From positions 1-14,654 of the forward strand of contig JBBRTW010000148.1 in NCBI GenBank assembly GCA_038244055.1: a stretch of DNA of 14,654 nucleotides, read 5' to 3'. Below, piece after piece: positions 1-7,214 of the stretch. The translations under genes were made by a program, and so were the position numbers. Positions within the stretch are counted from its first letter, which is position 1. Every line of letters begins with the position of its first letter. Below the pieces are notes generated by a model. The model was not told where the DNA came from. It worked only from the letters and a program-made list of their open reading frames with translations, and did not search any database. The stretch is from DASPKW01 sp038244055. GTDB lineage: Bacteria > Planctomycetota > Phycisphaerae > Tepidisphaerales > Tepidisphaeraceae.

Positions 1-2
1 AG

Positions 3-932
3 ATTCCTCTTGAGGCGCCGGCTTCATTGGCCGCGCCGGTGGGTTCCCGCGCCGCGGCTGGCATCCATCCGCGCGCTGGCGGCTCAGACAGTCATCGCGC
101 CGCTGCGTCTGACATCGCGCCCGGCTCCGCCGCTCCCGCGCGGATCGAGCCTGTTGCTGAAATCCCTTCCGCGCGCATAGCCCCTGCCGTCACCGCCGCG
201 CCTTCCCCCGCCCCGATCGATGAGACTGATTTCGATTCGCTCGTCGCATCGCTGGAGGCTTCGGGCACGGTTGATGCGGAGGTCATGGTTTCGCCGGCCG
301 CGCTTGATGCCGGGCCGGGCTTGATGGGCGGCGCGGCGGCCGCGTTCGCGCCTTCGCTGGCACCTGTGTCATCTCCGGCGGCGCGGCCTCGCCTGTCTTC
401 CGGCTTGCCCCTGCGCAAAACTTTCGCGCCCACCGAGCCCGATCTGGAAGATGTGCCCGAAGGCCCGTTGCGGCAGATCGTTCTGCCGATTGTTCTCCTG
501 ATCGCCGGCCTGGCGCTGTGTATTTTCGACGCCACCCACCGCGGCGTTGAGGCCGCCGGGGCTTCGCACACCGGCCCGGCGCTGATCGCCATCGCGGCCA
601 GCCTCGGGCTCATCCTGGTGGCGATGCTCTTCGCATCGATGGGCGGTATCGCCTTCACCGACCCCAGGCCCATCGTCATCCTCAAGCTCTGCGCCACGGC
701 GCTGGCTCCCGGGGCGGTCGGCTCGATCGTCGACCGCGCCATCGGCGACATCAACGGCAACATCGCCGGCGTCTTCACGGCCATCGCCCTCTACTTCGCG
801 ATGTTCTGCATCCTCTTCAAAATGTCGATGCAGGACCGCTTCGTCTGCGTGCTGCTGATCTGGATCATCCGCGCGGGCGTGACGTATTTGATCTTCAAGT
901 TCGAGGGGGCGAGGTCGGGATCGGAAATCTGA
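3..932 (+). CDS. Multi-pass membrane protein with Ala/Pro-rich N-terminal region (5' partial)
   Basis: The frame is open to the left edge, so the true start is outside; the TTG at 27 has no special support. Counting residues from the codon at 27, about 1-145 are low-complexity Ala/Pro/Ser-rich and probably disordered, with an acidic stretch near 66-76. The rest is hydrophobic, with about five predicted membrane segments (roughly 149-168, 184-210, 215-238, 245-266, 271-291). The protein ends in a short polar tail and TGA at 930-932. I recognise no catalytic motif or named family. A disordered cytoplasmic arm joined to a bundle of helices suggests a membrane protein of unknown role. The coding call is strong because frame, composition and hydrophobic periodicity agree; function is unknown. 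The downstream spacer holds 7-bp-periodic repeats. Confidence 0.75.
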   Translation: MPLEAPASLAAPVGSRAAAGIHPRAGGSDSHRAAASDIAPGSAAPARIEPVAEIPSARIAPAVTAAPSPAPIDETDFDSLVASLEASGTVDAEVMVSPAALDAGPGLMGGAAAAFAPSLAPVSSPAARPRLSSGLPLRKTFAPTEPDLEDVPEGPLRQIVLPIVLLIAGLALCIFDATHRGVEAAGASHTGPALIAIAASLGLILVAMLFASMGGIAFTDPRPIVILKLCATALAPGAVGSIVDRAIGDINGNIAGVFTAIALYFAMFCILFKMSMQDRFVCVLLIWIIRAGVTYLIFKFEGARSGSEI

Positions 933-953
933 TGGCATTGCGGAAGGAAGAAG

Positions 954-974
954 TTAGTAGTTAGTAGTGAGCAG
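954..974. repeat. Heptanucleotide tandem repeat TTAGTAG, about three copies
   Basis: Two exact copies of TTAGTAG are followed by a degenerate TGAGCAG, starting 21 bp after the stop codon of the membrane protein. The 7-bp period matches the repeats at 1041-1113 and 4027-4047. Confidence 0.7.
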
Positions 975-1042
975 GTGGAGGCAAGCCCGGCTCTTACTCA
1001 TTAACCCCCATCCCTTATGGCATGAGATGGGCAACAATTGCG

Positions 1043-1113
1043 GATTTCGGATTGTGGATTGCGGATTGAAATGCGGTCTTCTATCCGCAATCCGCAATCC
1101 ACAATCCGAAATC
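1043..1113. repeat. 26-bp perfect inverted repeat built from heptamers
   Basis: The arms at 1043-1068 and 1088-1113 are exactly complementary, with a 19-nt spacer. Each arm is a run of degenerate heptamers (GGATTNN on the left, AATCCNN on the right), so the element is periodic at 7 bp as well as palindromic. As RNA it would form a long, stable hairpin. It lies between the membrane protein ending at 932 and the small gene at 1189, and could act as a terminator or RNA-stabilising hairpin. There is no U-tract, so an intrinsic terminator is not demonstrated. A dispersed palindromic repeat is equally possible. Confidence 0.85.
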
Positions 1114-1175
1114 GATGCGATAGGATTGACATGCGATTGCCCTGCATCCCTCCTTGCCTCCCCCCATCCCCACGT

Positions 1176-1181
1176 TACAAC
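1176..1181 (+). promoter_or_regulatory. Candidate -10 box of a leaderless promoter (TACAAC)
   Basis: TACAAC fits the TANNNT pattern and ends 7 nt before the ATG at 1189, which has no Shine-Dalgarno sequence. A TTGCCT at 1154-1159 sits 16 bp upstream and matches TTGACA at 4 of 6 positions. The geometry would put transcription start at or next to the start codon. This is inference from spacing alone. Confidence 0.35.
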
Positions 1182-1188
1182 CCCTCAT

Positions 1189-1386
1189 ATGAACCGCTGG
1201 ATCGCCCGCTTCTCCTTCACCCTCCTGATCCTCGCCGGCCTGCTCATCTACCAGGGCTGGCGCGAAATCCATCAGCTCGCCGATCCACCCAAGTGGCGTC
1301 TGGCCCTCTACTTCCTCGCCGCCGGCATCAGCGCTGGGCTCTCCATGCGCGGCATGCAACTCCGCCATCGCTCGCGGGACCAATGA
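1189..1386 (+). CDS. Small two-helix membrane protein
   Basis: 65 residues from ATG 1189 to TGA 1384-1386. Two hydrophobic segments are visible (about residues 8-22 and 38-56), separated by a short charged loop WREIHQLADPPKWR; the C-terminus is basic (RHRSRD). The frame stays open upstream to about 967, but that extension translates the heptamer inverted repeat, so the internal ATG is preferred. There is no ribosome binding site; a TANNNT box 7 nt upstream suggests a leaderless transcript. Family and function are not recognised. It is a plausible small integral membrane protein because codon composition and hydrophobicity match the neighbours. Confidence 0.6.
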   Translation: MNRWIARFSFTLLILAGLLIYQGWREIHQLADPPKWRLALYFLAAGISAGLSMRGMQLRHRSRDQ

Positions 1387-1555
1387 GGCGCTTCACCGAC
1401 CGCCCAATCCATGCCTCACCGATAGCCCCGTTTACTCATAATCATCTCATTCTCCCTCGCCGATAATCGCTTTAGTGGACTAACTGGGAGCCGCCATCAG
1501 TTGTCCTTCAGTTGCCGCCCCATCTTCGCGATCGCCGATGCGAAGACACCCCGAC

Positions 1556-1561
1556 GAGGAA
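1556..1561 (+). promoter_or_regulatory. Ribosome binding site deciding the GTG start of the sedolisin
   Basis: GAGGAA lies 7 nt before the GTG at 1569. The farther TTG at 1512 has no such signal, and the extra 19 residues it would add do not look like an export leader. Confidence 0.55.
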
Positions 1562-1568
1562 ACACCGC

Positions 1569-4019
1569 GTGATCAACCGTAAAAATCCCGCCCGCAGTTC
1601 TAAAACCTCCGCCCGCCTCCACCGCGCCTCCGCATTCGCCCTCGAAGGCCTGGAAATCCGCCAGCATCTCTCCGTCTCCCATCCCCTCCTCGCCCAGCGC
1701 CCCATCCGCCTCGCCCACACCATCACCCCCAGTTTCATCCGCTTCCGCCCCGTCGGCGCGGTTCAACCATTCGCCAGCACCTCTCCCACCGGCCTGTCTC
1801 CCGCCACCGTCCGCCACGCCTACGGCATCGATCAGCTCATGTTCGGCTCCATCGTCGGTGACGGCGCGGGCCAGACCATCGCCATCGTCGATGCCTACGA
1901 TGCACCCAATATCGCGGCCGACCTTCATACCTTCGATCTCACCTTCGGCCTGGCCGATCCGCCCTCGTTCACCAAGGTCGGCCAGACCGGCTCGACGACT
2001 TCCCTCCCCGGCACCGATCCTTCCGGCCGGGGCAACTCATGGGCCGTTGAAACCTCCCTCGATATCGAATGGGCCCATGCCGTCGCGCCAAAGGCCAACA
2101 TTCTTCTCGTCGAAGCCAACTCCGCCTCCGATGCCAACCTCTTCGCCGCCATCGACACCGCCCGCCGCTGGACCGGCGTTTCCACTGTCTCCATGAGCTG
2201 GGGCGGCGGCGAATACTCCGGCCAATCCACCTACGACCGCTACTTCACCACCCCCTCGGGTCATAACGGCGTCACCTTCATCGCCTCCAGCGGCGATAGC
2301 GGCGCTTACGATTATTACTATACATCCACAAGGGCCGTCGAATACCCCGCCTCTTCGCCCAACGTTCTTTCGATCGGCGGCACGCGGCTGTCGACCGATT
2401 CCTCCGGCAATTATCTCTCCGAATCCGGCTGGGGCAGCGGAACCTCAAGCGGTTCATCCGGCGGTTCGGGCGGCGGCATCAGCTCCGTCGTTTCCCAGCC
2501 CGCCTATCAGCGCGGCATCGTCACCCAATCCACCACCGCCCGCGCGGTTCCCGATGTCGCCTTCGATGCCGACCCGGCCAGCGGCGTCTCCGTGATCGAC
2601 TCCTGGGATTCGCCCACCGCCCCCTGGATGCGCGTGGGCGGCACCAGCCTGGCCGCGCCGATGTGGGCCGGCGTCATCGCACTGGCCAACCAGGGCCGAG
2701 TCCTGTCGGGCCAGAGCACGCTCGATGGCGCAACCCAGACGCTGCCGAAAATCTACGCGCTGCCTTCCTCCGATTTCCACGACATCACCACCGGCAACAA
2801 CGGCTACGCCGCCGGCGTCGGCTATGATTTGGTCACCGGCCGGGGCACGCCCATCGTCAATCGCCTGGTCCCCGATCTGGTCGGCAGCACCGTCGTCATC
2901 CCCACCCCGACCATTGCGGCGATGACCGTGAGCCCAACCTCCGTCACCACCGGCGCAACCGTCACCCTCACCGCCACCGGCGTTCAGGAAACCGGCGGCT
3001 CCATCAGCAACCTCACCTTCTACCGCGAATCCAACGGTATTTCCGGCCTGCAAGTCGGCTCCGATACCACCCTCGGCGCGGGCGCAGCCAGCGGCACCAC
3101 CTACACTCTCTCCACCTCCACCGCGGGGCTGTCGGCCGGCTCGTACACCTACTACGCCGTCGCCACCGATGCCAAGAGCCACGCCAGCACACCCGCCTCG
3201 GCCACCCTCACCGTTACCGCGCCGGCCCCGGCCAACAACAACTTCGCCAGCGCCATCACGATCAGCGGAACGGCCGCCACCGTTACCGGCTCCAGCGTCA
3301 ACGCCAACAAGGAACTCGGCGAGCCGCTCCATGCCGGTTTCGCGGGCGGCCGATCCGTCTGGTGGTCCTGGACCGCCCCGTCCAACCTCAAGGTCAATCT
3401 CTCCACCTTCGGCAGCAGCTACGATACCCTTCTGGGCGTCTACACCGGCGCTACCGTCTCCACACTCACCACGATCGCCGGCAACGATGATGATCCCGCC
3501 GGCGGCCGAACCAGTGCCCTCTCCTTCAATGCCGTCGCCGGCACGACTTACAAAATCGCCGTAGATGGCTACGGCGGCGCTTCGGGCAGCATCGTCCTCG
3601 CCCTGTCCACTTCTGCCGCGCCGGTCGCCCCCGTCAATGACAATTTCGCCAATGCCATCAACCTCGTCGGCCCGACCTTGAACTGGACCGGCAGCAACGT
3701 CAACGCGACCAAAGAAGCCGGCGAGCCCAACCACGCCGGCCGAACCAGCGCGGGCGCATCCATCTGGTTCACCTGGACCGCCACGGCGACCAAGACCGTC
3801 TCCATCAACACCCACGGCAGCAACTTCGACACGATCCTGGCCGTCTACACCGGAACCGCGCTGACCGGCCTGACCGCGGTCGCCAGCAACGATGATGACA
3901 GCGCCAACGGCACGCTGACCAGCGCCGTCAGTTTCAACGCCGTCGCCGGAACGACGTACCGGATCGCGGTGGCCGGATACGCCGCTCGGACGGGAGCGAT
4001 TTCGCTTAGCATTGCGTGA
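1569..4019 (+). CDS. Secreted sedolisin-type serine-carboxyl peptidase (S53) with Ig-like and two repeat C-terminal domains
   Basis: 816 residues from GTG 1569. Residues 25-35 are LEGLEIRQHLS, a form of the N-terminal motif of many exported planctomycete proteins. The peptidase domain (about 75-440) carries the S53 signature. Glu161 and Asp165 sit in VETSLDIEW with the expected four-residue spacing. The oxyanion Asp243 is in SSGDSG, and the nucleophile Ser360 is in GGTSLAAPMWAG. A late segment, HDITTGNNG...GYDLVTGRG, resembles the S53 calcium site. S53 enzymes are acid endopeptidases normally made with a prodomain of about 170-200 residues; here only about 75 residues precede the core, so the usual prodomain is missing. 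After the core come an Ig-like region (about 445-555) and two related domains of about 125 residues (starting near 556 and 690), both opening N(N/D)NFA(S/N)AI and holding a GNDDD/SNDDD motif. These resemble the pre-peptidase C-terminal class of adhesion domains. It is probably extracellular, monocistronic, and complete. Confidence 0.85.
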   Translation: MINRKNPARSSKTSARLHRASAFALEGLEIRQHLSVSHPLLAQRPIRLAHTITPSFIRFRPVGAVQPFASTSPTGLSPATVRHAYGIDQLMFGSIVGDGAGQTIAIVDAYDAPNIAADLHTFDLTFGLADPPSFTKVGQTGSTTSLPGTDPSGRGNSWAVETSLDIEWAHAVAPKANILLVEANSASDANLFAAIDTARRWTGVSTVSMSWGGGEYSGQSTYDRYFTTPSGHNGVTFIASSGDSGAYDYYYTSTRAVEYPASSPNVLSIGGTRLSTDSSGNYLSESGWGSGTSSGSSGGSGGGISSVVSQPAYQRGIVTQSTTARAVPDVAFDADPASGVSVIDSWDSPTAPWMRVGGTSLAAPMWAGVIALANQGRVLSGQSTLDGATQTLPKIYALPSSDFHDITTGNNGYAAGVGYDLVTGRGTPIVNRLVPDLVGSTVVIPTPTIAAMTVSPTSVTTGATVTLTATGVQETGGSISNLTFYRESNGISGLQVGSDTTLGAGAASGTTYTLSTSTAGLSAGSYTYYAVATDAKSHASTPASATLTVTAPAPANNNFASAITISGTAATVTGSSVNANKELGEPLHAGFAGGRSVWWSWTAPSNLKVNLSTFGSSYDTLLGVYTGATVSTLTTIAGNDDDPAGGRTSALSFNAVAGTTYKIAVDGYGGASGSIVLALSTSAAPVAPVNDNFANAINLVGPTLNWTGSNVNATKEAGEPNHAGRTSAGASIWFTWTATATKTVSINTHGSNFDTILAVYTGTALTGLTAVASNDDDSANGTLTSAVSFNAVAGTTYRIAVAGYAARTGAISLSIA
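3234..4016 (+). repeat. Internal duplication: two tandem C-terminal beta-domains in the peptidase
   Basis: Two stretches of about 125 codons (starting near 3234 and 3636) encode paralogous domains. Shared landmarks in order are NFA(S/N)AI, (K/A)E(L/A)GEP(L/N)HAG, W(S/T)WTA, (Y/F)DT(L/I)L(G/A)VYTG, NDDD, SFNAVAGTTY(K/R)IAV. They are present in the same order in both copies, which shows an in-frame domain duplication and not a nucleotide repeat. Confidence 0.8.
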
Positions 4020-4026
4020 TCGGGTT

Positions 4027-4047
4027 AAAACTAAAAACTAAAAACTT
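4027..4047. repeat. Heptanucleotide tandem repeat AAAACTA, three copies
   Basis: AAAACTA, AAAACTA and AAAACTT follow one another immediately after the stop codon of the sedolisin gene. C residues recur exactly every 7 bp (4031, 4038, 4045). Confidence 0.7.
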
Positions 4048-4132
4048 AAGGCGGGGGGCGTTATCTGTTGCAATGGGGCAGAGGGAGCGGGAGGAGCGCG
4101 AAAGCGGGAGCGGGGCGTGGGAAAAATGAAAA

Positions 4133-4148
4133 AGTTCCACGTGGAACA
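4133..4148. promoter_or_regulatory. parS-like ParB-binding palindrome
   Basis: AGTTCCACGTGGAACA contains a perfect 14-bp palindrome at 4134-4147. It matches the widely conserved chromosomal parS consensus TGTTYCACGTGRAACA at 15 of 16 positions; the only mismatch is the first base, and the site lies between genes. In other bacteria ParB binds such sites near the replication origin for chromosome segregation. No parA/parB gene is in the window. A chance palindrome bound by another protein around the CACGTG core remains possible. Confidence 0.6.
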
Positions 4149-4383
4149 ATCTCCGGGGAGTAGGGGCGGCGAGAAACCTAACTTATTGCGAACATTCGGG
4201 TTAAATTCCTATGGGGATTGGGGCGCGGGACAGATATTGAGCCGTGTGGATGTGAAGGGGGCGGGATGATATTCCGCTATGTGGGCTTTTTGTCGCCGGA
4301 GCTGCGGATTTGGGCCGGGCCAAGGCTGCCAAGGGGAGGAGGGGTGGAGGCCATGGCGTTTCGAATTTGAGGACGCCGATGCT

Positions 4384-4442
4384 GGGGATTGGGGAGGATT
4401 GGGGATTGGTTCGATTGGGGTTGGGGGATATGCGGGATTGGG
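4384..4442 (+). other. G-run cluster, possible G-quadruplex
   Basis: Runs of four or five G occur at 4384-4387, 4391-4394, 4401-4404, 4417-4420 and 4423-4427, followed by GGG at 4434-4436 and 4440-4442, mostly joined by ATT-type linkers. Three of the gaps are short (3, 6 and 2 nt) but one is 12 nt, so a four-tetrad fold needs a long loop. Confidence 0.5.
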
Positions 4443-4565
4443 ATTATATTGGCTTGGGTGGAGGGTGAGTGCGAGGCAAGGATCCCGGCGAGGTTTGGCC
4501 GGGAAGGAGGTAATGGGCTGTTAGTTTGCAAGACGACAGTTGCGATATTTGGTGAGTGGAGTTTT

Positions 4566-4584
4566 TATTGGACCCGTCCCGGTT
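4566..4584 (+). repeat. Module-border motif, left of the GH54 gene
   Basis: TATTGGACCCGTCCCGGTT is exactly complementary to 6580-6598 on the other side of the arabinofuranosidase gene. A partial second copy (TCTGTCCCGG) follows at 4591-4600. Confidence 0.85.
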
Positions 4585-4705
4585 TTTTTATCTGTCCCGG
4601 TGTATTTATTCCCGAACTACTCGCACCGAGCCGAAATAAGCGGAAAATCCCTCTGCGGGGTTACACATCTGCCGGACCGTACGATATGAGTCGGGTGATG
4701 ACGAC

Positions 4706-4711
4706 CGGAGG
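4706..4711 (+). promoter_or_regulatory. Ribosome binding site supporting the GTG start at 4721
   Basis: CGGAGG lies 9 nt upstream of GTG 4721. The alternative ATG at 4773, preceded by GAAAGGACG, is in another frame and stops after seven codons, so it cannot start the enzyme. Confidence 0.55.
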
Positions 4712-4720
4712 CTATTTCAA

Positions 4721-6553
4721 GTGTACAGAATTCAAAAAATGCTGCTGTTCTTGCTACACGAAAGGACGTTCCATGACACGCGGCATGTGGCAATAATCAC
4801 GCTCTCGATGATCCTGCTCATCGGTAACGTGGCACCGGCCGCATCGGGTCCCGCACTACCCGGCGACGTCGCGGCCGCTGCGGAGACGCCCCTTGTGGCG
4901 GCGCACAGCATGACCCGCGCGATGTATGCAAATTATAAAGGTTCTCTTTTCCAGGTCCAGCGCGCATCTGACTCGGCGACGAAAGATATTGGCGTGACGG
5001 GACCGGGCGGGGCTGTCGATATCGATGCGCTCAACCTGTTTTGCTCAGGGACAACCGGTTCGGTCGCGATACTGTATGACCAGAGTGGAAACGGCAACGA
5101 CCTGAAGCAGGAAACGCCGATCTACCAGCCCGACATCAGGTATTGGCCGGTTTCCAACGGAACCCTTGTGCCGATGGCCGCCTCGACCCATCACCAATGG
5201 CTGCGAAACCGCGAGCATACCGCTCGTATCCCAAAGGGCTCGGAAGGCCAGAGCTTGTATTGGGTTATTCAAGGAATCTATGCGAACAAAGGGTGCTGTT
5301 ATAATTATGGCAACATGGCAACGCGTAAAGCCGACCTGGGTGCCGGCACCATGAACGCGCTCTGCTTTAGCGCCTGCACCCGCTGGTCCACTGGCACCGG
5401 CACCGGACCCTGGGCGCAAATTGATTTTGAGAGCGGTATATTCGCAGGCGCTGCCAAGCTGAATCCGAATAACCCCACGACCATTAAGAATGTGGTCACG
5501 CAATTCTCCAAGACCAATGGGACGACCTCGTGGGTGCTAAAGGTCGGGGACGGCACCGAGGGCCCCCTCACGACGTGCTGGAACGGCGCCTTGCCGCCAG
5601 GATACAGCCCGCTTAAACAAAAGGGCGGCTTGTCGCTGGGTGAGGGCGGTGACGGCCTGGGCGGGGGCAACGGAGCATTTTTTGAAGGGGCCGTCATCCA
5701 GGGCGTTACCAGCGATGCCACCGAAGATGCAATTCAAGCCGGTGTTAACCGTCTATACGGGACCAAAAAAGTCAGCGCATTCACCCCCGCTGCGGACCCC
5801 TCCCTGGAAGCCTGGTGGGACGGCAGCGACACCGCCACCATGACTTTCGGCGCCGATACGAGCGTGGAAAAATGGGTCGACAAATCCTCGCACCATTATG
5901 CCGCAACACAGGCCACCGCTTCGCGTCAGCCGGTTTTCATACCCAAAATGCTGAATGGCAAAGGCGGGCTGCGCTTCAGCCGGGCGGACACCACGATTCT
6001 GACCTCGGTGGACAAAGACGATATCTTCGCCCACGGCTTTTCCATTTTTTATGTGATCCAGCCGGTGACCCTGCCCAAGAAGTTCCAAGCGGTGCTGGCG
6101 CAAGCAACCGCTGATTCCGGTGAGCCGGGTCTGGGTTTTACCAATGTCCTCAATGAGGCGCCTCTCGCCATAGCCGAGTTCGGTCACAAGAAAGCCGGCG
6201 GCACGCTGACGAACACGATCCGCGCCCCCTATATTGACGAATTCGTGTCCGAGGTCGGGGCACCTCGAGCGGGCGGCCCCTTCACGGTGATCCCATACGT
6301 CAACGGCACGGCGGGCGGCGCATTGAGCGTGACGATCGCCCACCCCTACACCCCGACCGGGCTTCATATCGGATCCAACCGATTCAACGATTACTTCGAC
6401 GGCTATATCTACGAAATCGTGGTTTCTACAGATACTTCAGCGGCAACGCGCCAGAAGTACGAGAATTATTTTGCCTGCAAGTACGGAATGCTCGGGTTTC
6501 TACCTTCTGAGGAGAAAAAAGGCGATAAGCCCACTCGTCAGCCAGCGCCATAG
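4721..6553 (+). CDS. Secreted GH54 alpha-L-arabinofuranosidase with C-terminal LamG-like domain
   Basis: 610 residues. An export signal is seen at about 22-43 (hydrophobic IITLSMILLIG, then APAASG), after an unusually long polar N-terminus. Residues about 57-350 match the catalytic domain of fungal AbfB (GH54), which removes terminal arabinofuranose from arabinan and arabinoxylan. Landmarks are VAAHSMTRAMYANY, YDQSGNGNDL and the vicinal cysteines Cys192-Cys193 in GCCYNYGN. The residues equivalent to the known nucleophile and acid/base of the Aspergillus enzyme are Glu237 in QIDFESG and Asp311 in GEGGDG. The fungal arabinose-binding CBM42 is absent. In its place residues about 355-590 look like a LamG/concanavalin-type domain, opening LEAWWDGSDT and closing with the EIVV...RQKYENYFACKYG helix typical of such domains. 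A perfect 19-bp inverted repeat brackets the gene. Codon use looks less strictly GC-rich than in the neighbours, which fits acquisition by transfer. Confidence 0.9.
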   Translation: MYRIQKMLLFLLHERTFHDTRHVAIITLSMILLIGNVAPAASGPALPGDVAAAAETPLVAAHSMTRAMYANYKGSLFQVQRASDSATKDIGVTGPGGAVDIDALNLFCSGTTGSVAILYDQSGNGNDLKQETPIYQPDIRYWPVSNGTLVPMAASTHHQWLRNREHTARIPKGSEGQSLYWVIQGIYANKGCCYNYGNMATRKADLGAGTMNALCFSACTRWSTGTGTGPWAQIDFESGIFAGAAKLNPNNPTTIKNVVTQFSKTNGTTSWVLKVGDGTEGPLTTCWNGALPPGYSPLKQKGGLSLGEGGDGLGGGNGAFFEGAVIQGVTSDATEDAIQAGVNRLYGTKKVSAFTPAADPSLEAWWDGSDTATMTFGADTSVEKWVDKSSHHYAATQATASRQPVFIPKMLNGKGGLRFSRADTTILTSVDKDDIFAHGFSIFYVIQPVTLPKKFQAVLAQATADSGEPGLGFTNVLNEAPLAIAEFGHKKAGGTLTNTIRAPYIDEFVSEVGAPRAGGPFTVIPYVNGTAGGALSVTIAHPYTPTGLHIGSNRFNDYFDGYIYEIVVSTDTSAATRQKYENYFACKYGMLGFLPSEEKKGDKPTRQPAP

Positions 6554-6556
6554 TGA

Positions 6557-6584
6557 GGGGCGAACAACCGGGGGCGAACAACCG
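6557..6584. repeat. 14-bp exact tandem duplication
   Basis: GGGGCGAACAACCG is repeated twice head to tail, starting just after the GH54 stop codon and running into the module-border motif. It looks like a footprint of rearrangement or slippage at the element end. Confidence 0.8.
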
Positions 6585-6624
6585 GGACGGGTCCAATATC
6601 AATTCGTGACTCGGCGAGCCCGAC
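6580..6624 (-). repeat. Module-border motif and truncated repeat copy C
   Basis: AACCGGGACGGGTCCAATA (6580-6598) is the exact reverse complement of 4566-4584. The following bases to 6624 match the first 45 nt of repeat copies A and B with about seven differences (shared CGGCGAGCCCGAC), after which the similarity ends. Confidence 0.75.
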
Positions 6625-6656
6625 GGCAGAAAACGGGCACGGGAGCCTTTATTTTC

Positions 6657-7037
6657 TCATGAAGGCATTGCCGCCTTTCGCGGCACCGGCGTGCCGCATT
6701 CGGGGCATTTGTCGGGGCTGGCGCGGAGGTCGTAGCCGCAGCGCAGACACATGCCGCGGCTTCTTCGCTGGCGGAGTCGCCGCCAACGCATGAATGAAAG
6801 CGTGGGCCAAAGCGCAAGGACGACGAATAGCGCCCAGTAAGGCACGGATATCATCGAATCCCATGTGTCGCTTCCAACCTCTGGCATGCCCGCAAGGCGG
6901 GAGGACTTCGAAGTTTCCCAGATGCGAAAGGCGAAGAAGCCATAAAGTTGCTCGGCACCATTTCGACGCAAAAATCTATCGCGACGACCGGCGTCCGCTG
7001 CGTCCGAGTAATATGTCCAGTCGCCCTTCGATGGCAA
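6657..7037 (-). CDS. C-terminal part of a membrane protein with zinc ribbon, probably truncated at its 5' end
   Basis: 126 codons from a TTG at 7037. A hydrophobic segment lies at about 63-83 (ISVPYWALFVVLALWP), then a basic stretch, then a zinc ribbon with Cys97, Cys100, Cys111 and Cys114 (CLRCGYDL...CPECG). This membrane helix + Arg-rich linker + CxxCGYDL ribbon layout is very common in uncharacterised planctomycete proteins, which normally have a further N-terminal helix and extracellular region. Here no ATG or ribosome binding site is present, and the frame runs into repeat copy A, which begins only 15 bp upstream of the TTG. The simplest reading is a gene decapitated by the repeat. It may still be expressed from a start inside the repeat, so it is listed as a CDS and not a confirmed pseudogene. 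Function unknown. Confidence 0.6.
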   Translation of the reverse strand: MPSKGDWTYYSDAADAGRRDRFLRRNGAEQLYGFFAFRIWETSKSSRLAGMPEVGSDTWDSMISVPYWALFVVLALWPTLSFMRWRRLRQRRSRGMCLRCGYDLRASPDKCPECGTPVPRKAAMPS

Positions 7038-7214
7038 GACGGGCTGAAAATAACCGGGACAGGTCCAATTTTAGTTCGCAACGCGGCGAGCCCGACCCGG
7101 CGGTGCTTGCTCCCTGCCGAAAGAGGAAGCCGGGGTGCAGGGATTAACATCGCTGGCAACAATCGCACCCCGTTTCGTGCGAAGACGAGGCGCGCGAGTG
7201 GACGCCATTAGACG

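Larger units (their letters stand above)
4020..4720. other. 700-bp non-coding stretch with parS-like site, G-run cluster and a module border
   Basis: No convincing gene is present. Open frames here (for example 4277-4531 minus, 4389-4796 plus) translate G-run or low-complexity sequence. In order it holds a 7-bp repeat (4027-4047), purine-rich sequence, a parS-like palindrome (4133-4148), a G-run cluster (4384-4442), the module-border motif (4566-4584) with a partial second copy TCTGTCCCGG (4591-4600), and the ribosome binding site of the GH54 gene (4706-4711). Confidence 0.7.

Noticed and set aside
967..1188. Upstream extension of the small membrane protein
   Set aside because: It would translate the heptamer inverted repeat and has no start signal; the ATG at 1189 begins the hydrophobic protein directly.
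2454..3815. 453-codon minus-strand frame
   Set aside because: Gly/Ala/Asp-rich antisense shadow of the sedolisin gene caused by GC-rich third positions.
4389..4796. 135-codon plus-strand frame upstream of the GH54 gene
   Set aside because: Trp/Gly-rich translation of G-runs, crosses the border motif, and ends seven codons after the ATG at 4773.
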